Below the pieces are notes generated by a model. That model saw only the letters and a list, made by a program, of their open reading frames with translations. It ran no database searches and was not told the DNA's origin. DNA of 64,000 nucleotides from Aschersonia sp. MBC 622 (taxonomy: Eukaryota; Ascomycota; Sordariomycetes; Hypocreales; Clavicipitaceae). Both the position numbers and the translations under genes were made by a program. This document shows positions 31,371 to 43,156 of this stretch, one piece after another (the stretch's first letter is position 1; each line of letters begins with the position of its first letter). The stretch lies in NCBI GenBank assembly GCA_030782805.1, contig JARJPL010000637.1:36667-100666 (forward strand), read 5' to 3'.

Positions 31371-32246
31371 ATGAGATTCTACTTGGCTCTTGTTCTTGGA
31401 TCAGCCAGGACCTTTCTGGCTCTGTGCCCTCGAGCATCCCCGAGTTGAAAGCTCGTGCCTGACATTGCTGTCATCATGTCCGTCCCCCAGGCTAGCTTTG
31501 AGAGCTATAAGATTGGCGACCTCGAGAGAGATAATGCCACCCTGCACCCCCACTCAGCTGGAGATTACGCACCTCGGTGGGATTACAGCTCGCGACCCAT
31601 CCTGACGTGAGGCGACAAATGACGATGGCGGTCGTGGCTTGACAATTACCAAGGCCGGCAATGACTGGCGCGGCTTCTACATCTAGCACAACAGCTGCGA
31701 CCGAGTTCCTTGGAAGTACATCTGGATCGAGGCGGGCAGGACGCAGATGGTGTCTTTCCTAGAGCGCTTCGAGGGCCGCATTCAGCGCGGTGTTGGTCAG
31801 TATATAATAAATATGCAAGAAGCTCAGCCTCTGGTCTCGTGGCTCGAGATTAGCTGGGACAAGTACAACATTTGACCGGCCGACATTTCGCTGATTCGCG
31901 GCTGCGACGGTGCCATTCTGACATGGTCGCTGGACGGCGTCGACAGGTGGAGGAACTTCAAGCAGTGGGTTTTGGACGACACCCCATACGGCACGTACGA
32001 TAAAAAGATGATGGCCAATGGGTAATCAAGGCAAATAGGGGCGTGAATGCTGCCATCGATACGATCCCTCGCAAATGGGGTATGGAGAAGGCTGGCGCCG
32101 AGTATATCTATGTTGACGATGATCATGGTGGTCCCATCATCTTGTCAAATAATGCCAGATTAGAGAGCTACTGGCCCGAGGGTCGTGCTGAACTTGCAAT
32201 TGAGTTTATAGAGCATACAGGTTCTGTACATACATTGCCTTTCTAG
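31371..32246 (+). pseudogene. Decayed gene for a secreted protein of unknown function
   Basis: An ATG at 31371 opens with a signal-peptide-like MRFYLALVLGSA, 70 bp after a TATA box. Protein-like segments follow in changing frames: ASFESYKIGDLERDNATLHP, GDYAPRWDYSSRPILT, HNSCDRVPWKYIWIEAGRTQ, SWLEISWDKYNI, DISLIRGCDGAILTWSLDG, RWRNFKQWVLDD and AAIDTIPRKWGMEKAGAEYI. They are interrupted by in-frame stops (for example TGA after ILT, TAG before HNSCDR, TGA after KYNI, TAA after MMANG) and at least two frameshifts. No spliceable intron explains them. The segments resemble a fungal secreted protein family that I cannot name with certainty. Confidence 0.68.
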
Positions 32247-32804
32247 AAGGAAATGTAAACTCCATGTACGTCGTGATGGCTCGATTGTTCTTGCTCGTCG
32301 TTCAATGAGTGTACACAGAGCTCATAACATGTAGCACAGCACCCTGGACTTGAGACACAAGATATTAACGACGTGAGTACACACCCAATGCAGAATACCA
32401 TGCATGCATTGAGGGCAAAACAACATTTGCAAACGTACAATGTTGTCAGTGTGGTTGCTAGCTTGCCGGAAAAACCAATTCCCGCCATCGCGCACCATCA
32501 TGGTGGGGTGAACAAAATTCGCAGTCAATTTATTTAGTTAGCTTCCCAACCCCTCTTGGCCATTGCAGAACTGCTTGATAAACGTAGACGGATTTACTTC
32601 CTGTCAACCCCGGGTCTATTGCAGTTGTTCGGCATCGCGCCAGCTCAATAGCCCACCACGTCTCTCCTCGCGAAAGCTCCTTTCTTCTCTTCTCCTGCCA
32701 TCTTTCCCCCCGGCGCAGCTCGGTCTGCCGCATTTGGACTCTGTCCGCCCACGCAAAAGCGCATTCTTTACGTTTCGGTCCGGTTCTACGCGAAATCGAG
32801 AAAG
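32247..32804. other. Promoter region of the Ola1 gene
   Basis: This 0.56 kb has no gene. Its right half (about 32660-32800) is strongly CT-rich on the plus strand, typical of the leader of a highly expressed fungal gene. Confidence 0.5.
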
Positions 32805-34359
32805 ATGGCTCCCAAGAAGCCTGTTCAGGAAGAAAAGATTCCCCTCGGCCGGCCAGGCAACAACCTGAAGAGTGGTATTGTAGGGGCTACTGACTGCAAG
32901 CTCGAGACTGCTTGCATCTGTTGGCGTGTTTTACTTTTGCTAACAATAAATAGGTCGGCCTTGCCAACGTCGGCAAATCCACTCTGTTCCAGGCCATTAC
33001 CAAGTGCAACCTGGGTAACCCTGCTGTATGCTAAGCCCGGCCCGCACCCCGGCCACCCTCCCTATTTAATCCACTGCGGGCTGACACAAAAATTTTCCTC
33101 CTGAAGAATTTTCCATATGCAACCATTGATCCTGAAGAAGCCCGCGTCATTGTTCCTGATGAGCGCTTCGACTGGCTTTGCGAAAAGTATAAGCCGAAGT
33201 CGGTCGTTCCTGCCAACTTGACCGTCTATGACATTGCTGGTCTGACGCGAGGCTCCTCGACCGGTGCCGGTCTTGGAAACTCGTTTCTGTCGCACATTCG
33301 TGCCGTTGATGCCATCTTCCAGGTCGTGCGCAGCTTTGACGATGCCGAGATTATTCACATCGAGGGGGATGTCAACCCTACAAGAGATCTGGACATTATC
33401 AGCGAGGAGCTGCGGCTAAAGGATATCGAGTTTGTCGAAAAGGCACTCGAGAACCAGAAGAAGAAGACCCGCATGGGTGGCCAGAGCCTGGAGCAAAAGA
33501 AGGCCAAGCTTGAACAGGACATCATCGAAAAGATTTTAGCCTGGCTGCAAGAGGGCAAGGATGTCCGCAAGGGTAATTGGGGACCCAAGGAGGTGAGCTT
33601 TACCTTTGTTTCTAGCATGCTGATTTCTTTGCTTGCTTGCTACATGATGACAAAGGGCCTTTGGCCTGAAACTTAACCCAGCTCGTCGAACCCTCACAAA
33701 ACAACGCAAGAGGTGTACTGAGATAAACTTTGTTCTGAAAGCATGCAAGCATTGAAAGCATTTAATAGCTCGTTTTATTTGTTTACAAGCGGAACTAACA
33801 AAAACAGATTGAGGTCATCAACCCCCTCTTCCTCCTCACTGCCAAGCCCGTTGTGTACCTGGTCAATTTGTCAGAAAAGGACTTTGTTCGCAAAAAGAAC
33901 AAGCACCTGCCCAAGATTGCTGAGTGGATAAAGGAGCACGCTGAGGGTGACCCTATCATCCCCATCTCCGTGTCGTACGAGGAGCGCCTAACGCGCTACG
34001 AGACTGAGGCCGAGTCGCTCGAGGAGCAAAAGAAGGTCGGCGCACCGTCGGTGCTGCCCAAGCTCGTCACTCAGATGCGCAAGACGCTGCAGCTTGGCAG
34101 CTTCTTCACTTCGGGCACCGACGAGGTCCGCCAATGGACTATCCGCGTCGGCACCAAGGCCCCTCAGGCCGCCGGCGTCATTCACACCGATTTTGAAAAG
34201 ACATTTATTCAGGCCATTGTGTATAATTTTAGCGTCCTCAAGGAGCTCGGTGACGAGTCCGAGGTCAAGTCCAAGGGCAAGATGATGACCAAGGGCAAGG
34301 ATTACGTAGTCGAGGACGGTGACATTCTGCTCATCAAAGCTGGTGCCGCGAAGGGTTAG
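32805..34359 (+). CDS. OLA1: Obg-like ATPase Ola1/YchF
   Basis: Four exons (32805-32879, 32954-33025, 33107-33592, 33808-34359) give 394 aa, close to the family norm. The nucleotide-binding motifs are GLANVGKST (P-loop, restored by the first splice), NFPYATIDP, and DIAGLTRGSSTGAGLGNSFL. The family-specific coiled-coil region spans about 130-200 (EELRLKDIEFVEKALE). VNLSEKDF replaces NKxD, in line with ATP preference. The C-terminal TGS domain reads FFTSGTDEVRQWTIRVGTKA and KGKDYVVEDGDILLIK. Ola1 is a cytosolic, ribosome-associated ATPase linked to translation and stress control. The third intron (215 nt) is longer than others here. All junctions keep conserved blocks. Confidence 0.97.
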
Positions 34360-34684
34360 GCTTAGTGAAAATTGACACAAGTCTCTGCGGCGCTTATAGC
34401 GTATTTTATTGTGATGGCATATGTTAGCGTATTCTGAGTGAATAACGTATGTGAAGTCATCACGTGCGAATGGTGTGTACCATGTCTGCAAGGTCGTTGG
34501 TTGCTCTGAAAATATCACGCAGGCTTGGCATGAATTATGTTATGGAGATTATTCCATGTAATTTAAACTGATGTAGATTTCCATCAAGTAGATTCATGTA
34601 TGTAAAACCACTAATTAATAGCAACGCCATACTCCGATGGGCACACTGCATATCTTATTATTCGATGTCTTAAAGTCATCTACA
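34360..34684. other. Convergent 3' region
   Basis: The Ola1 gene and the next minus-strand gene end 325 bp apart. The gap is AT-rich and holds no gene. Confidence 0.5.
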
Positions 34685-36469
34685 TCACATGGCGGCGTAC
34701 TTGACGCCGCGCTTGCCGAGCTCTCGGCGGCCAACCGCGTCCTCCGGCCAGGTCCAGCCACGGGCTCTCTTGGCTTCACGCTTCTCGGCCAGCTGGGGTT
34801 GGGGGATCCAGTCGTCGCGCTTGAGGGCCTTGCGGCGGGTGCCCTCGACTGGGGCACCAATCTCCGTCTTGTAGGGAGCGTGGCCGCAGGTGCTATCGCT
34901 GGCAATCTGGCACAGACCCCAGAGGGCAAGGCAGGCAGTCAGAGGAGGCGATTCGGGCTGGACTTGGGACAGGTCGCAGTCGTCGGCGGCGGTGTTTAGA
35001 GGAATGGAAGCGACATCTAGCTCGCCAAAGTTGGGAACCTCATCTTTGCCGTTGCGGACAAGGACGAGCTCAATCTCCGTAAGAATGAAGCCGTAGCGGC
35101 AGCTGTGCTCGCGCATGGCATGGTGAATGGCGGCAAGGCCGCGAAGGTACTCGACGCGCTTGATGTTGCCCTCGACGCGCATTGCAGTGTTGAAGCGGTC
35201 AAAGCTGCGCACAATACCGACGACACGAGCAGTAGGCTTGCCACCAAACATGGCGGCGGCCGTGGAAGAGTCCCCAGTCACGTTGCCGACAAACAGTGGT
35301 TCATTCATGTTGGCAGGGATGCGATTGGGAACGGAGAGCTGCAATGGTTGGTTGGAAGAGATGGACAGGGCTGAGTTGAGCTTGGGCAGGTAGTACGAAG
35401 CATATATGGCGTGGAGCGAAGCCTCCGTCTCGGGGTGGCGGGCGGAGAATGTAGGCTCAGGCAGGAGAGGCGCGGGAACAGGTGTGCTCAAAAGACCGGT
35501 TGCACCAGGCAGAGCCATGATGGCAGACATGCTAAAAGCGGACCACTGGCGGATGTTGCGAGCGTCCCACCAAAAGTACTTGGTGTTGGGATCGCGAATA
35601 GGGTAAGAGACGGTACGAACAAGCGAGGCTGCTGGGCTGGGCGACGTAAGAAAGCTCATAAGTGATAGGGTTGCCGTCGGCTCGGGAGTGGAAGCCATAC
35701 TCAAGGGCGAGGTAGATCTCGCCGCAAAATGGTAGCTATAATCTTGAGGCATGGAGTAGTCTTCAGGCATGAAGCTCAAGGGGTGGTAGGGAGGGAAACC
35801 ATAGCCATCTACCACTGTGGCATCCACCGTAGAGTAGGTCGAAGAGCGGCGTGAATCCAAGTCTCTGGGTAGGCACAAGGGCGAGCACAGGACGTCTTGC
35901 TCCTTGGCGGGGCGTGAAAATGCCAGGCGAGACATGGCCATGTCGGTGATTGCCTCCGATTTAGTTTGACTGCGAGGGTGCGTGGCGCGCTTCTGCTTCT
36001 TCGAGACTTTGCGCTGGGGAGGAGGGGTCATGGTTTGCGACCGAGGAGCCAGGACGACAGGATTACTGACTTGCTGGTCCTGTGGCCGAATCTTGGGCAG
36101 CAGGAGAGGACCATGTTGACGAACTGGGGGGGTTGCTCTGGGGGGCGTTGTCATTCTGGTGCAGACAGAGTCGGCGATAGACTCAACCGCAGAGACGACG
36201 GAGTAGACGGAAGAAGCCTTAGATGAGGAACGGGCATGGCGAGAATGCTGTGGAATGTCGAGAAAGGACGTGTCAAAGTAGTAGTTTTGGTGGATACAGA
36301 AGTCTTGAGGGGGGGTGAGAGGTCGATCCAGCGACGCAGGAGAGTCGGCCAAGGTGAAGTCGAAAGCGACGTCAGATACCAGACTAATAAACGCTGGTCA
36401 GTACATGAAGATGACGGCGCGGTCAGAAAGTTGGCCGCTTCAATACGGGATGAAAACATACCTTGACAT
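34685..36469 (-). CDS. Conserved fungal protein of unknown function
   Basis: Two exons: a very short first coding exon of 8 nt (36462-36469, ATGTCAAG) and a long second one (34685-36383), joined across a 78-nt intron, give 568 aa. The long frame alone has no ATG at its start, and the splice restores M-S-S-LVSDVAFDFTLADSP. The N-terminal half is low-complexity, Ser/Pro-rich and probably disordered. The conserved part (about 255-480) includes YFWWDARNIRQWSAFSMSAI, ASYYLPKLNSALSIS, VGIVRSFDRFNTAMRVEG and HSCRYGFILTEIELVLVRNG. The C-terminus is basic and Trp-rich (RGWTWPEDAVGRRELGKRGV). I recognise it as a conserved Pezizomycotina protein without known function. It has a long pyrimidine-rich upstream region. 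Confidence 0.82.
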
Positions 36470-39251
36470 GATGAATTAAGGTATAATCGGCAAGAGACCT
36501 GCTCTTGTTGTTGTTAAGATGGGATGAAGAGTCGTGCAAGACAGAGAAGCAGTAGTACAGATCGAGTTGTAGCCGCCAGCGGCAACCTAGAGCATTGAAT
36601 GAATGTTGTAGAGGGCAAGGATATAAACAAAGGCAAGAGATGGAGATGAGAGAGTATTATTAATGCAGGAGATCAATCGAGGAGGTGAGCTCGGAAGGGA
36701 ATACAATGCCTTAGAAATGGTTGAAAGACGGAAACGAAACGAGGATGAAGGCCTCTTCTTATTGTCGATGAGAACGGTAGGTCGAGAGTGATCTCTAGGC
36801 GAGTGGATCGAAAGGATCTCTGGCATATGCATTGCTAGCTGCGAGAGGTCGGCCAGCAAGGACTGGAACCTGAAACACGAAACTTTTGCATGTTGTGTGG
36901 GAAGACAAGGCCGCGAGGCGAGAGCGTGTAAGCGTGAGCCGTGTGTATCGTGGACGGAATCTCGTGGCTGGGCGGCGGGCGCGCTCAAAGAGGCAAGCAA
37001 GCAGAGAACGGTGGAGTGACGCCGAGTCCCAGGGCTCGCAGGATGCCCGAGTAGCAATGCGGTGTAAGATCAAGCAAAAAAATACGAAGTCATTGCCACC
37101 GTAAACGCTGCTTGGTTATTTTAGGTTGTGGTGCAGTGTGGCCTTGCACTCGGCAACGGCCCTCATCTGGTGCAACATTGGGCTGGATAGGGCTCTGGCG
37201 AGGCGCTGCCCACCGCTGATTCGATGGTTGAGACGGAGTGGTCGGCGGTAACCAGAAATGATGCGTCGACTGGGGGCAGGGGCGAAGAAGCATGGACGAC
37301 GTGACGATGTGACGTGCAGCCAGTCAGCGGTCAGCCAGCGAGACGGGTTGGTGTGTGGCTGCCACTGGCCGGGTGCAGCGCGTAAGGGGCGGCGGGCCTG
37401 CCGGTACGTGGGGGGCCAGCCCTGCAGTTGTACTGTAGTTACATGTTACGATGCAAATGCCGATGGAGAAGACTCTAGCTGTAATGGTAGCGGAGTCGGC
37501 GATGCGGGCGGGTGGATGCACTGGCTCACGAGCGTGGAATATTCGTGAGCGTGGCGCAGAGAGGTTTACGTGGTGTTGCGTGGTGCATGAGGAGCCAACC
37601 GCGCGTGGGTGGTTGCTTGCTCGCGACGCATCAACGCGAGCACGACAACAATACAATGGCAGATGGTACATTGTGTTTTTGACGTGTCCTGTGATTTTGT
37701 CCCCCAGTTCTTTCTTGTTGCTTTTGCGTGATCTTCCTTCCCGCCCTTGACAGTTCCTTGGACTTCACACTTATACAATTAGAGTAGGCCATCTCGACCG
37801 GCCACATCACACCTCTCATGTGAAGCAGATGGGCGGGGGCTGTGCAGAGCCTCAAATCTTGGTAACCGCCCATCTGCTCGGAAATGACGATGCTATTTTT
37901 GCATTCAGACGATGGTGTTTCTGTTCCTGGCCTGAGCCTGGCATCCGGAAGCCCCGCCTTAGGCGCCGGAGTGGTTCTGCTGAATATGACACGGACGGAT
38001 AGCTGCAGACTATACTATTTGCCTCCTAGGATAAGCTAATATTAAAATCTGTCTGTGGGGGACTGTGCGACTGGTTCGAGCAGCGAGCTGATGTGCCCTG
38101 CAATTGGCCACTCGCAGGTTCATCTGTATCTGTATTACATCTGCTGGCGCTTAGAAGCCGTTGGGGTCCTGATTCATCAGGGAGCAACTGTATAGGGCGA
38201 TGCCAAAATTCCTAGTCATTGTCAAGCTTCCTTATTCGAGAATTGAACTTTCTTTCTTTACTGCCCTCTTCTTCTTTCCCCCCGCTTCCTTCCGTCATCC
38301 TTTCCCGACTTCTTCGTGACTCAGCCTCTCAGCTCACCATGAGTTGAAAAATCATGGGCGCGTAGCTTCTCTGCAAGCTGATTCGTCCGCCATCACGCGC
38401 CCACGTCTACTGCACGTCTCCAGCCACGTCGTCGCGTTGCAGACAGACAGACGGATACCGTGGTGCAGCGCGACTGTGTACTCTCCCCGCGCAGCGCCAC
38501 ATGTAATTTGTGCAGAATCCATGCAACGCCGGTCGTGGTTCGAACCGTTTCATCCGTACCGAATCTCGGAACGAGTGCTTCTGTTTGTTCATCGTTTCGT
38601 CCAGTCGCCGTTTCCAAGACTCATTGGCCCATAATGGTCGAGTGGTGCCATTCACTATTACCACAAATTAGCCTTCAAGTATGAGCCTGATGCCTATTTT
38701 GTTTCGAAACACAACCAAGACACAGGCACCGATTGACAGCTGACTTCACTCTGGATAACGAATGACAACCACGGAAAAAAGAAATCGCCGTAGCACTGAC
38801 TAATAACGCTCACATTGCGACGATTTGGAAGACAGCCACAGCACGCCAAACTGGATCATCATGTTGCTCCTAGAATTAAGCTAATCTCGGAACTATCCTA
38901 GAATTATCCTAAAATGATTCCAGCAATTCTACCTTTCTAGAACCACTGACTCTCCAGTCTCATTGCTCGTTTCAAAAAACCTCTACAGCATTGCTCGAAG
39001 CCCGGACGTGGTGATGTCATGCATTGCTTCTCCGGCTCACAAGGTTCTCCAAATCTATGTCAGAAAATGATTCGCTGCTCCATAGTGGCTAGTATATATC
39101 TATGAAAAGTAATCCAACGAAAGCGCCTGCTTTCGTCCCATGCGCCAAATAAAATGCTCCGAAATGGTATTAACAAGCTAGCTATTCTTTCTTGGCTACC
39201 AAGGGCCGCTAATGTCACTCGCTGTGTTCTGTGCAGTTCATCATGCATCGG
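36470..39251. other. Long intergenic region, no gene supported
   Basis: This 2.8 kb is the largest gap in the window. The part next to 36470 up to about 36800 is pyrimidine-rich on the minus strand and looks like a long 5' leader of the downstream gene. The stretch 36900-37800 is GC-rich without a coding pattern. Around 38870-38940 several short TAGAATT/CTAGAA motifs recur. I see no RNA gene, repeat family or ORF with a recognisable motif. Confidence 0.45.
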
Positions 39252-42200
39252 TTACTCATTCGCTTCCGTTCCCCATGTTCCGTTAGAAGCTGGCGGCGGT
39301 ACTTTGCTCTGAATGGCTCTCAGAGCTCTCGTCATCCCGTCCAGTCTCATCCTCTCCTGCAATAGCATGCCGCGTCCATACTCTCGCAGGGCCCGTCTGA
39401 CCATCGTGTCATGCATGTTCTGCCAGCCAGCCATCTCGGCTGCCACCGTCTGTTGGGTGTACCTTAGTTCACGCGCCATGTAAGAAGCTTCCTCGCGCCA
39501 TTTCTGGGCCTTCCTCTCCTTCTCTTCCTGGAGACGCTGTCGTGTGTCATCCAGCAAACCCAGAGGCCATCGTGAGGATCTTCCTATGGAACCTTGATTC
39601 CTGTCTGCCTCCCTTCTGGCATTGGTAATCTGCGCCACCATCGTCGTTGGCCGCCCAAGCGCAGAGAGCAGGGCTTGCACTGTGGACTGGACGGCAATCA
39701 GCGTCGTGTGGAGCATCATGTGTGGGCTTGACTGCGTCGGCTGCATCGCCCTGGCATACATTTCCATTGCAGCAATGTGACCTTGCGGTAGGAAGATCAG
39801 TCCAGACACGCTTCGATGCAAAAGAACCAGTGAATCGTACATGTCCGCAGTTACCACGCCGACGCTGTTGACACGTCTCGTACCACTTTTTGTCGCATAA
39901 TTAACGCTGCGTACAATTTCGCGCGCATGATTGACAAATTGCTCGACTTCTCTTAGATCTTGCACTGGTTCGTATTCCTCTCTGATACGCTCAACACGGG
40001 CCTCAATTTTGAGTCTGGTTCTTTCCTCCATGGTGCCAAGCTGCAACTCAGGCACTAAGAAAAACTCCCACAGCATTTCGTGCTTTGAAAGGGTGGGATG
40101 ATTTAGCATAGTTCGTAGGAACCAGTCCATCTTGGCCTGAATATCCCGCAGCAATGATCGGGACGGTTTCGACGGTAATTGAAACGGTGATCGCGTGTCA
40201 GTCACTGTTGGAACCCAAGATGCTGGGTTTTCTTCAGCCAAGAGGCGGCCCAGCTGCTCAAAATCGGATAGCGAGCGCCGACTCGTCGTCACAGTGTAGC
40301 TGTCGTGGTCCGTTGGGGCCGCTGACTTGAGCACCAATCGGACTGTGCCGTCTTCAACAAAGAAAGCTCGCACCACGCCGGTGATACGCCCATCTTGTCC
40401 AGGCGGCATGCTGAACAGCCCCAGATCGTCAATCTTGTTTCTGACGTCTTCGTCCTTAGCCAGCTCCACAGCTGTCAGGCCTCTGACCTCCCTTGCGCCG
40501 AGGTCTACTCGGGGGTCGGCAAATAGCGATCTGACCATGTCATAACGTCCGTATTTGCTAGCAACCATGAGTGGCGTGAATCGCTTCTCGTTAGTTGCAT
40601 TGACATCGACGTCACAGCAGTGCAGGATTCTCAGGGCCAGCCTTGGGTCGTTGATGATGTGTAACAGCGTATTTCCCTTTCCGTCAACGTGCTCGTCCAC
40701 ATGCAGCAGCTTGCCGTCTCCTTGCGCCATCTTGGCGGCTTGAAGACCTGCCTCTACCATGTTGCAGTAATCGGCATGGTCGTAGGATCGGCAAAGGGCA
40801 AACAGGGGTGTCTGACCATTTTTGTCGCGCTGCGTCCACGGGATAAGGTAACCAATTCTGGCAATGAGGGCTGGAGAGTTAAACAGATAGTGGCCTAGGC
40901 TGCGGCCCCAAATGTCCTGCTCTTGGACGTATTGAACAAGTTGCGTATGGGAGACGCCAGAACTGATGCAGTCCAACAGTGTATCAATGATTTCGGAATT
41001 GCCGTGCTGCACTGCAGCGCTCAAGAGCGATGTATCTTCGTTATTCATGTCCTCCAACACAGCCTCTAGAGGATAGTATCCGCGCAGTGACAAGAGATAT
41101 TTGAGAACGGCGAGCTGGCCATTCTGAACAGCCAGCATCAAGACAGAGTCGCCAAATGAATCGCTTGTTTGCGCCAGTCGCTCAACTGAGATATCGCCCT
41201 CCAAAGCATTGCCAATTGTCCCAACACTGGTCGAGCGTGAGTGGAACGAAATCTCAGAGTCACTAGAAAAACTTCGCGTATCCATTGAGACTTTCTTGAC
41301 TCTCGCAACTCTAAAAGTGCCGGAATGGCAGTCGCCGTCGTCGTCGTCGTCGCAATTGCTATCGGTTTGAAAAGGAAAAACATGCCTCAAGCCAGAGCCT
41401 TTCGATAATCGATCAGGTGTCGCGAAGCCTGCTAATGACTGTCGTGAAGAGCCATTCGTGACACTCCAATTGAAAGATTGTCGCCGGGAAGACTTGTGCG
41501 AAGACGGTTCGCCTTCATCATCGTCTTCGATAGCAGATGTGTTTGGTTCCATAATCTTCTTCAGGTCCGACATCGATCCCTTTTTTGTGGCTTCCCACAG
41601 CGCCTTGTTTTTCCTGCTTGCGCGGCGCAGTCCAGCCGAGTCCATGGACAGATAGGCCAACACAGCCTCGAATGTGCTCAGCGCGTATCCAAGCTCGCCA
41701 CTATCGACATCGTCGACGAAAATGAAATTCCTTATATAACCAAGACGAGCTTGCAGATTGCGCACGCTTGCCCGAATCACGACATAAAGTAGCATAGAAA
41801 CCAGCGTGTCAGCATTGACCGTCATGATGGCCTTCTCTGCTGGCTGATCCTCTCCCTCCTCAGGAGCTTCTCCTGTGAGTTGAGATACAGTCTTCATGGT
41901 GGACAGAAGAAGCTCTAGCATTTCTTGAGGGCTCATAGCACTCGATATCTTGCGAAATTCTTCGATTGCTGGTCCCAGACGAATGATCAGGTCGTGCTTT
42001 GCCTTGGGCCCGCCGACAATGGCAATTCCCAATTGCGAAATATCAATGTATTCCATCTGCCGTATCTTTGCCTCCAGCTCCAAGTCATCCGGGCGTTTAA
42101 GGGAGACTAGTCTAGTAAAAAGGAGGTGGTGCACGTTTTCGGTAATATATCGTTCAATCAACTTCTCAACAAGGGGCCCGGTGAGATCCGTAGTTGCGCC

Positions 42201-43156
42201 AAGTAGAGACAACTGCTGTTTATCTACTCCTTGAAACAAATCGATGGCTGTTGTGACAGCAGTCTCCAGAGAAGCACGCATAACGTCTTCCTCGTCCTCG
42301 GCGTAGAAGTTTTCGGTTACAGGCAAGCTCGCGTTAGACGGGGTATGAGAGCGCACGCTGAAGCTGTTCGATCTTGCCCGCTTCAAGGCCGTGGTGATGG
42401 GGCCGTCGGGCACGGGATCGGGAATTTCGGCTGCCGAAGGAGGTGCAGGCAGTGGTTTCTGAAATACTATAGTAAACTCTGTGAATATTTCTTCCAGCCC
42501 AGACTGCATTTGTCGTGCAATCATGGGGAAATTATTGAGAAGCTCGTGAAATGTTTTAATATCTTTTTTCTTGGGGTGAGTCGAGTAGTTTGCTGCATCA
42601 CCATTCGCGAGCTGCTTTGTCTCGATGGTCTGATTCGAGATAGGCAGAACCGCAGGCGATATGACTATCTCTCGCCAATTCCCAACCAAGGGCTTCGATA
42701 TATAGTATAGTAGCCATTGTCGCGCTTCGAATACGTCCGGGTACCAGGTTGCATCGCTCTGTGTTTGCGCTTGTGCCAGCGTCCTGAAGCCTACGCATTG
42801 TGAGCAGAGTTCACCGCAGTCGCGGGGCTCGGCTAACCTTTGTTACTGTATATAGAGGCATCTTTGACAATCACGCTCCTCCCGTTTAGAGTCGAAAATT
42901 GTTTCGCTTTGCCTCGGACCTCTCGCAAATTCTGGCCAGCCTCCTTACCGCCAGGCGGAGGGATGCGCAGGACATGGCTGGCTAGAAACTCCTCAGTAGC
43001 GACGAAGTCGCTCGTGGCGACGCCGCTCTCCGTCTCACGATGAGTGAGGAGCACATCCGTCTGCGGAACGAGGAGTATGTAGTGATGAACTGGCGTGCAC
43101 TGTGAGGCGACGGAGCTTTTGAAGAAGGCGGCAAGAAATGGATTTAGGGGTTGCAT
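39252..43156 (-). CDS. VPS9-ankyrin-PX-BAR endosomal protein (VARP/Vrl1-like)
   Basis: Two exons (42838-43156, 39252-42790) across a 47-nt intron give 1,285 aa. The first exon supplies an N-terminal domain (MQPLNPFLAAFF to DASIYSNKG), and the splice continues into FRTLAQAQTQSDATWYPDVF. Residues about 340-520 contain a VPS9 Rab5-type exchange domain, with NADTLVSMLLYVVIRASVRN and LGYALSTFEAVLAYL. About 620-930 are ankyrin repeats (DSVLMLAVQNGQLAVLKYLL, GNTLLHIIND, RFTPLMVASKYGRYDMV). A PX-like domain follows (YTVTTSRRSLSDFEQLGRLL), and then a helical BAR-like region to the end. This order matches yeast Vrl1, the VPS9 partner of Vin1 in the VINE complex, and the VPS9-ankyrin part of animal VARP. 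It would activate Rab5-type GTPases at endosomes. The domain call is strong; equivalence to Vrl1 is inferred. Confidence 0.88.
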
